NCBI GenBank assembly: GCA_003993805.1 | Contig: RSEF01000001.1 | Span: forward strand, 96,625,434 to 96,689,433 | DNA length: 64,000 nt | Direction: 5' to 3' | Source: Himantopus leucocephalus | Taxonomy: Eukaryota > Chordata > Aves > Charadriiformes > Recurvirostridae | Part shown: positions 61,301 through 64,000 of the stretch, in pieces | How the letters are laid out: each line of letters starts with the position of its first letter | Numbering within the stretch: the stretch's first letter is position 1 | Notes under the pieces: generated by a model | The model's database searches: none | What the model was told of the DNA's origin: nothing | Seen by the model: the letters and a program-made list of their open reading frames with translations, nothing else | Program-made: the position numbers and the translations under genes

Positions 61301-64000
61301 CAAACATCAAGGAAAAGTTGCATAATTAATGACTACCTGTAAAATGTTTGGTTTGCATTTGAATTCTGCAGAAAAGATGAATAGGGAATACAGCGCTCCA
61401 GGATATCATTGTTGCTTTAACTAGAACCCCATGATCTCTTTTCCGTCCATTACTCTTTTTATTTACTAAACAGTCTTTCAATTTCTGCAAATAATTACTG
61501 TTCCTGTAGAAATCAGTTTTCTTTTTTACATAACCATTATTTATTCCTGTAACAAATGTATCCCATGACCTGAAAGATGTACAGCATCCATGGAGAAAGT
61601 TAGTGGTCATCGCAGAAAAATTAAAAGAAGAAGAATGAATTAGGAATGTAAAGACGTCCTTAATATTGATGTCCCCGAATGATGTGTGTGTGACATGAAA
61701 ACTTGTGTTAACAAAATATTACCATATAGATAATTTCCTAGTAAACTCAGACTCAGCAAGGCTGTTAAAGTAGCACCACCTTTATGCCCTACTGATCATC
61801 CTTGACGTTAGGACCCTTCTGACCCTATCAGTCACACAGGACTCTGTCACTTGAACAGGCTGTGTGAGGCTCACCTGAGTAAGGAACTGTCATTTCCTAT
61901 GTGCAACGTTAGAAAAGAATGCAAAACTTTGCTCTCAGTTTTTACAGATACTTTGTGACAACAGAATTGTGAGATTTCAAGCCTGGAGTTCAAATCCAAA
62001 ACTTAAGGATCGTGTTCACTTTAGTGATTCAGCCTGCTCCCTTCACTTTTTTCCTAGAAAGATTTCATCTTTCCCAGCCAGTTTATTCATGATTTTTCCC
62101 TGTCTCTGCCTCACCTCTATTTCTGAGCTCTGTCCAGCTGTTTTTCAGTTTAGATAGTCTCAATCTCCTTTGTTTTTCCAGTGTAGACTCTCTCTTCTTG
62201 CTCATCAGGTCCTAGTCTTATCTTTCCAGACTCCCCATTACCTTTTCCTGTGCTTTACATACAACTCCAGAAGAATGTGTGGTACATTAAGGAATTTTCT
62301 TTCAGTCTTTGGTTTTCTCTTTCATCTCCAGTGGTTCACAGATTCCTGTTTCCCCTTTCCTTGTATTTTGTCAAACACTTTCAACCCCTCCCCACCTCCC
62401 TGGTTTCTTCTGTTCTTTGGCTCATATGATGTCTACAAAGACTGCTTCTACCTCCTGGTTACTTGAACTACAATAAGAAGAAAAAGGTTGCCTTTGAGCA
62501 AGACTCAGCTTCACCCAGCCAGAGCTAATAACACTCCAGAGATACAACTGTAAGAACAGATTGTGAGAAAAGCAGTTCACAAAGTTTTGTAGTTTTCATT
62601 TCAGAAATGTAATAATATTACTTGGTTTGGTCAGTTTAACTTTCTGCTCCCTGCACATTAGAACTGTTGTTGTCTTGTTCTCTTGCTTCACTGGAGCTCT
62701 GGCTGTTTAAAATCCAACCCCATAAGCCAAATCTAGTGTGGGTAGGTAGAGCTTAAGTTGGCATGTGAAGCCGTGACAGGAATGACTGAGCCTGAGGCAC
62801 ACTCCATGCAAACCTAACCTGGAATCACTCTCACAAGTTTGAGAAAATATAAAAGGCTTAGAGTCTCCGGAAATGTGGGTAAATTTGCACAGAAATGTGG
62901 GTAAGTTTGCTAGTTTTCAAAAGCAATAAGTTAATTCTTGGCCCATAAGCCATCATTCTGTAGCATGTTAAGTCCCTGCTCCAAAGAATGAGGACTTTAG
63001 TAAAAAAAATAGTTACCATACTTTTTGCACATGGACAAAAACTTATGTTTGTCACTGGCCTCATTCTTGGAAACAGCTGAGCTGGTTTTGCTGAAATTTT
63101 CCAAAAAAAGGTCATCCCAAGGCTAAAGCTCAGCATGGAAAATTTCACTTCAAAAGACCTAAATTTTTCCAAGTTATTAACAACTGAAAACTCAGTCTTA
63201 CAATATGGGGTACCAGGCAATTCTAGCATATAATATATTACTAATCTTTTATGTACATGTTTTTCCACATGCAGCTTGAACCTCTGGAAAGTGCTCAGTT
63301 ACTGCCCCCACTGAAACCAATTCAAGCAGTACCTCAATTTAGTAGAGCATGCTTAGGCAACTGCTGAGCAATTGAAAACTCATCAATTTGTACAGCATTT
63401 ACCAATGCTTTTCAGTACTTTTTGATGCAAAATTGTAAAACCTGTTTAAAGAAGTACACTTATTTCCTTCAACTGGGCTCTGGAATAGTTTATTGAATAT
63501 TAATGTCACAGTTTAAATGGAGGTGTTTTTTAGCTTGAGTTTTTAAATAGGTAATTGGAGAGAGGGTGGATATGTATACAGAGCTGTGACAAACAATTAA
63601 TTGTTCATTACTTACTTGCCTTGCTTCAGGTGATAATATATTTCAGACGGGGAAAGATGTTTTGGAGAGCTGATCAAGAACATGTACAGTAGAGTGATTT
63701 ACCAGATTTGCTATCTGGCAGTGTTTACTGTGAAAGGCAATATTCCTATTGGAAAAGATAAAGGAACATTTAATTAGATCCTCTTTGCTTCTAAATGACT
63801 ATGTCATATCTGGCCTCACATCTCATTAATAAAGGTACTGTGTATAGTAAACCAAACTGTATACATCTGAGTAATCTAGTAATACCCACCTTTCTCAGAA
63901 TGATTTACAAAACGTGACTCATTTGTGCTCACTGCTACCAAAACTGATGCCCTGTATATATTCATTTTTTTCCCAATATAATTAAGGGAACCTTGGAAGT
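58349..64000. other. Intergenic or intronic, nothing recognised
   Basis: There are 5.65 kb to the window end without a recognisable coding exon, RNA gene or repeat family. Confidence 0.55.

Noticed and set aside
28571..64000. Coding exons of SLC39A12 or CACNB2, expected next to MRC1 from mammalian gene order
   Set aside because: No segment with their recognisable protein motifs was found, so neither is annotated.
1..64000. CRISPR arrays, operons, tRNA or rRNA genes
   Set aside because: This is vertebrate DNA; no spaced repeat array, cloverleaf-like gene or rRNA segment was seen.

Overview
The window is vertebrate nuclear DNA and almost certainly avian. It carries several CR1 (chicken repeat 1) LINE copies with the bird-typical 3' ends, a solo LTR whose ends match a common avian ERV family, and a multi-exon gene whose protein aligns along its length with the macrophage mannose receptor. 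Two runs of N (30710-31709, exactly 1000 bases, and 48805-48814) show a draft assembly. Exons were placed by hand from splice sites, reading frame and family knowledge; no database search was possible.

Region 1 (about 1-19.46 kb, plus strand) is the 3' part of a mannose-receptor gene (MRC1 or one of the avian MRC1-like paralogues). Nineteen exons from 587 to 19326 splice into one open frame of 847 residues. They cover the end of C-type lectin domain (CTLD) 3, complete CTLD4 to CTLD8, a short stalk, one transmembrane helix, a 32-residue tail and a stop. The 5' half (signal peptide, ricin-type and fibronectin II domains, CTLD1-3) lies to the left of the window. Three things are unusual. CTLD4, the main sugar-binding domain of the mammalian receptor, has lost its EPN and WND calcium/sugar motifs, while CTLD5 keeps them. 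The aromatic endocytosis motif of the tail is replaced, with Tyr changed to His. CTLD4, CTLD5 and CTLD8 each carry one extra, unpaired cysteine.

Region 2 (about 19.5-28 kb) is non-coding: alternative polyadenylation signals, a duplicated 45-bp block, two small hairpins, CR1 fragments and an AATAG microsatellite that grew from a CR1 tail.

Region 3 (about 28.0-28.6 kb) is a strong CpG island with GC boxes and clustered YY1/ETS-type sites. It looks like the promoter of a broadly expressed or regulatory transcript, but no coding exon could be tied to it.

Region 4 (about 28.6-64 kb) holds no recognisable coding exon. It contains CR1 pieces with reverse-transcriptase and endonuclease/ORF1 remnants, an assembly gap inside a CR1 copy, a GC-rich block at 38.0-40.5 kb ending in a degenerate minisatellite of about 52 bp that reverses orientation, and the solo LTR at 57.7-58.3 kb. 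It could be intergenic sequence or a long first intron of a gene starting at the CpG island. Apart from the receptor gene, no genes could be identified.
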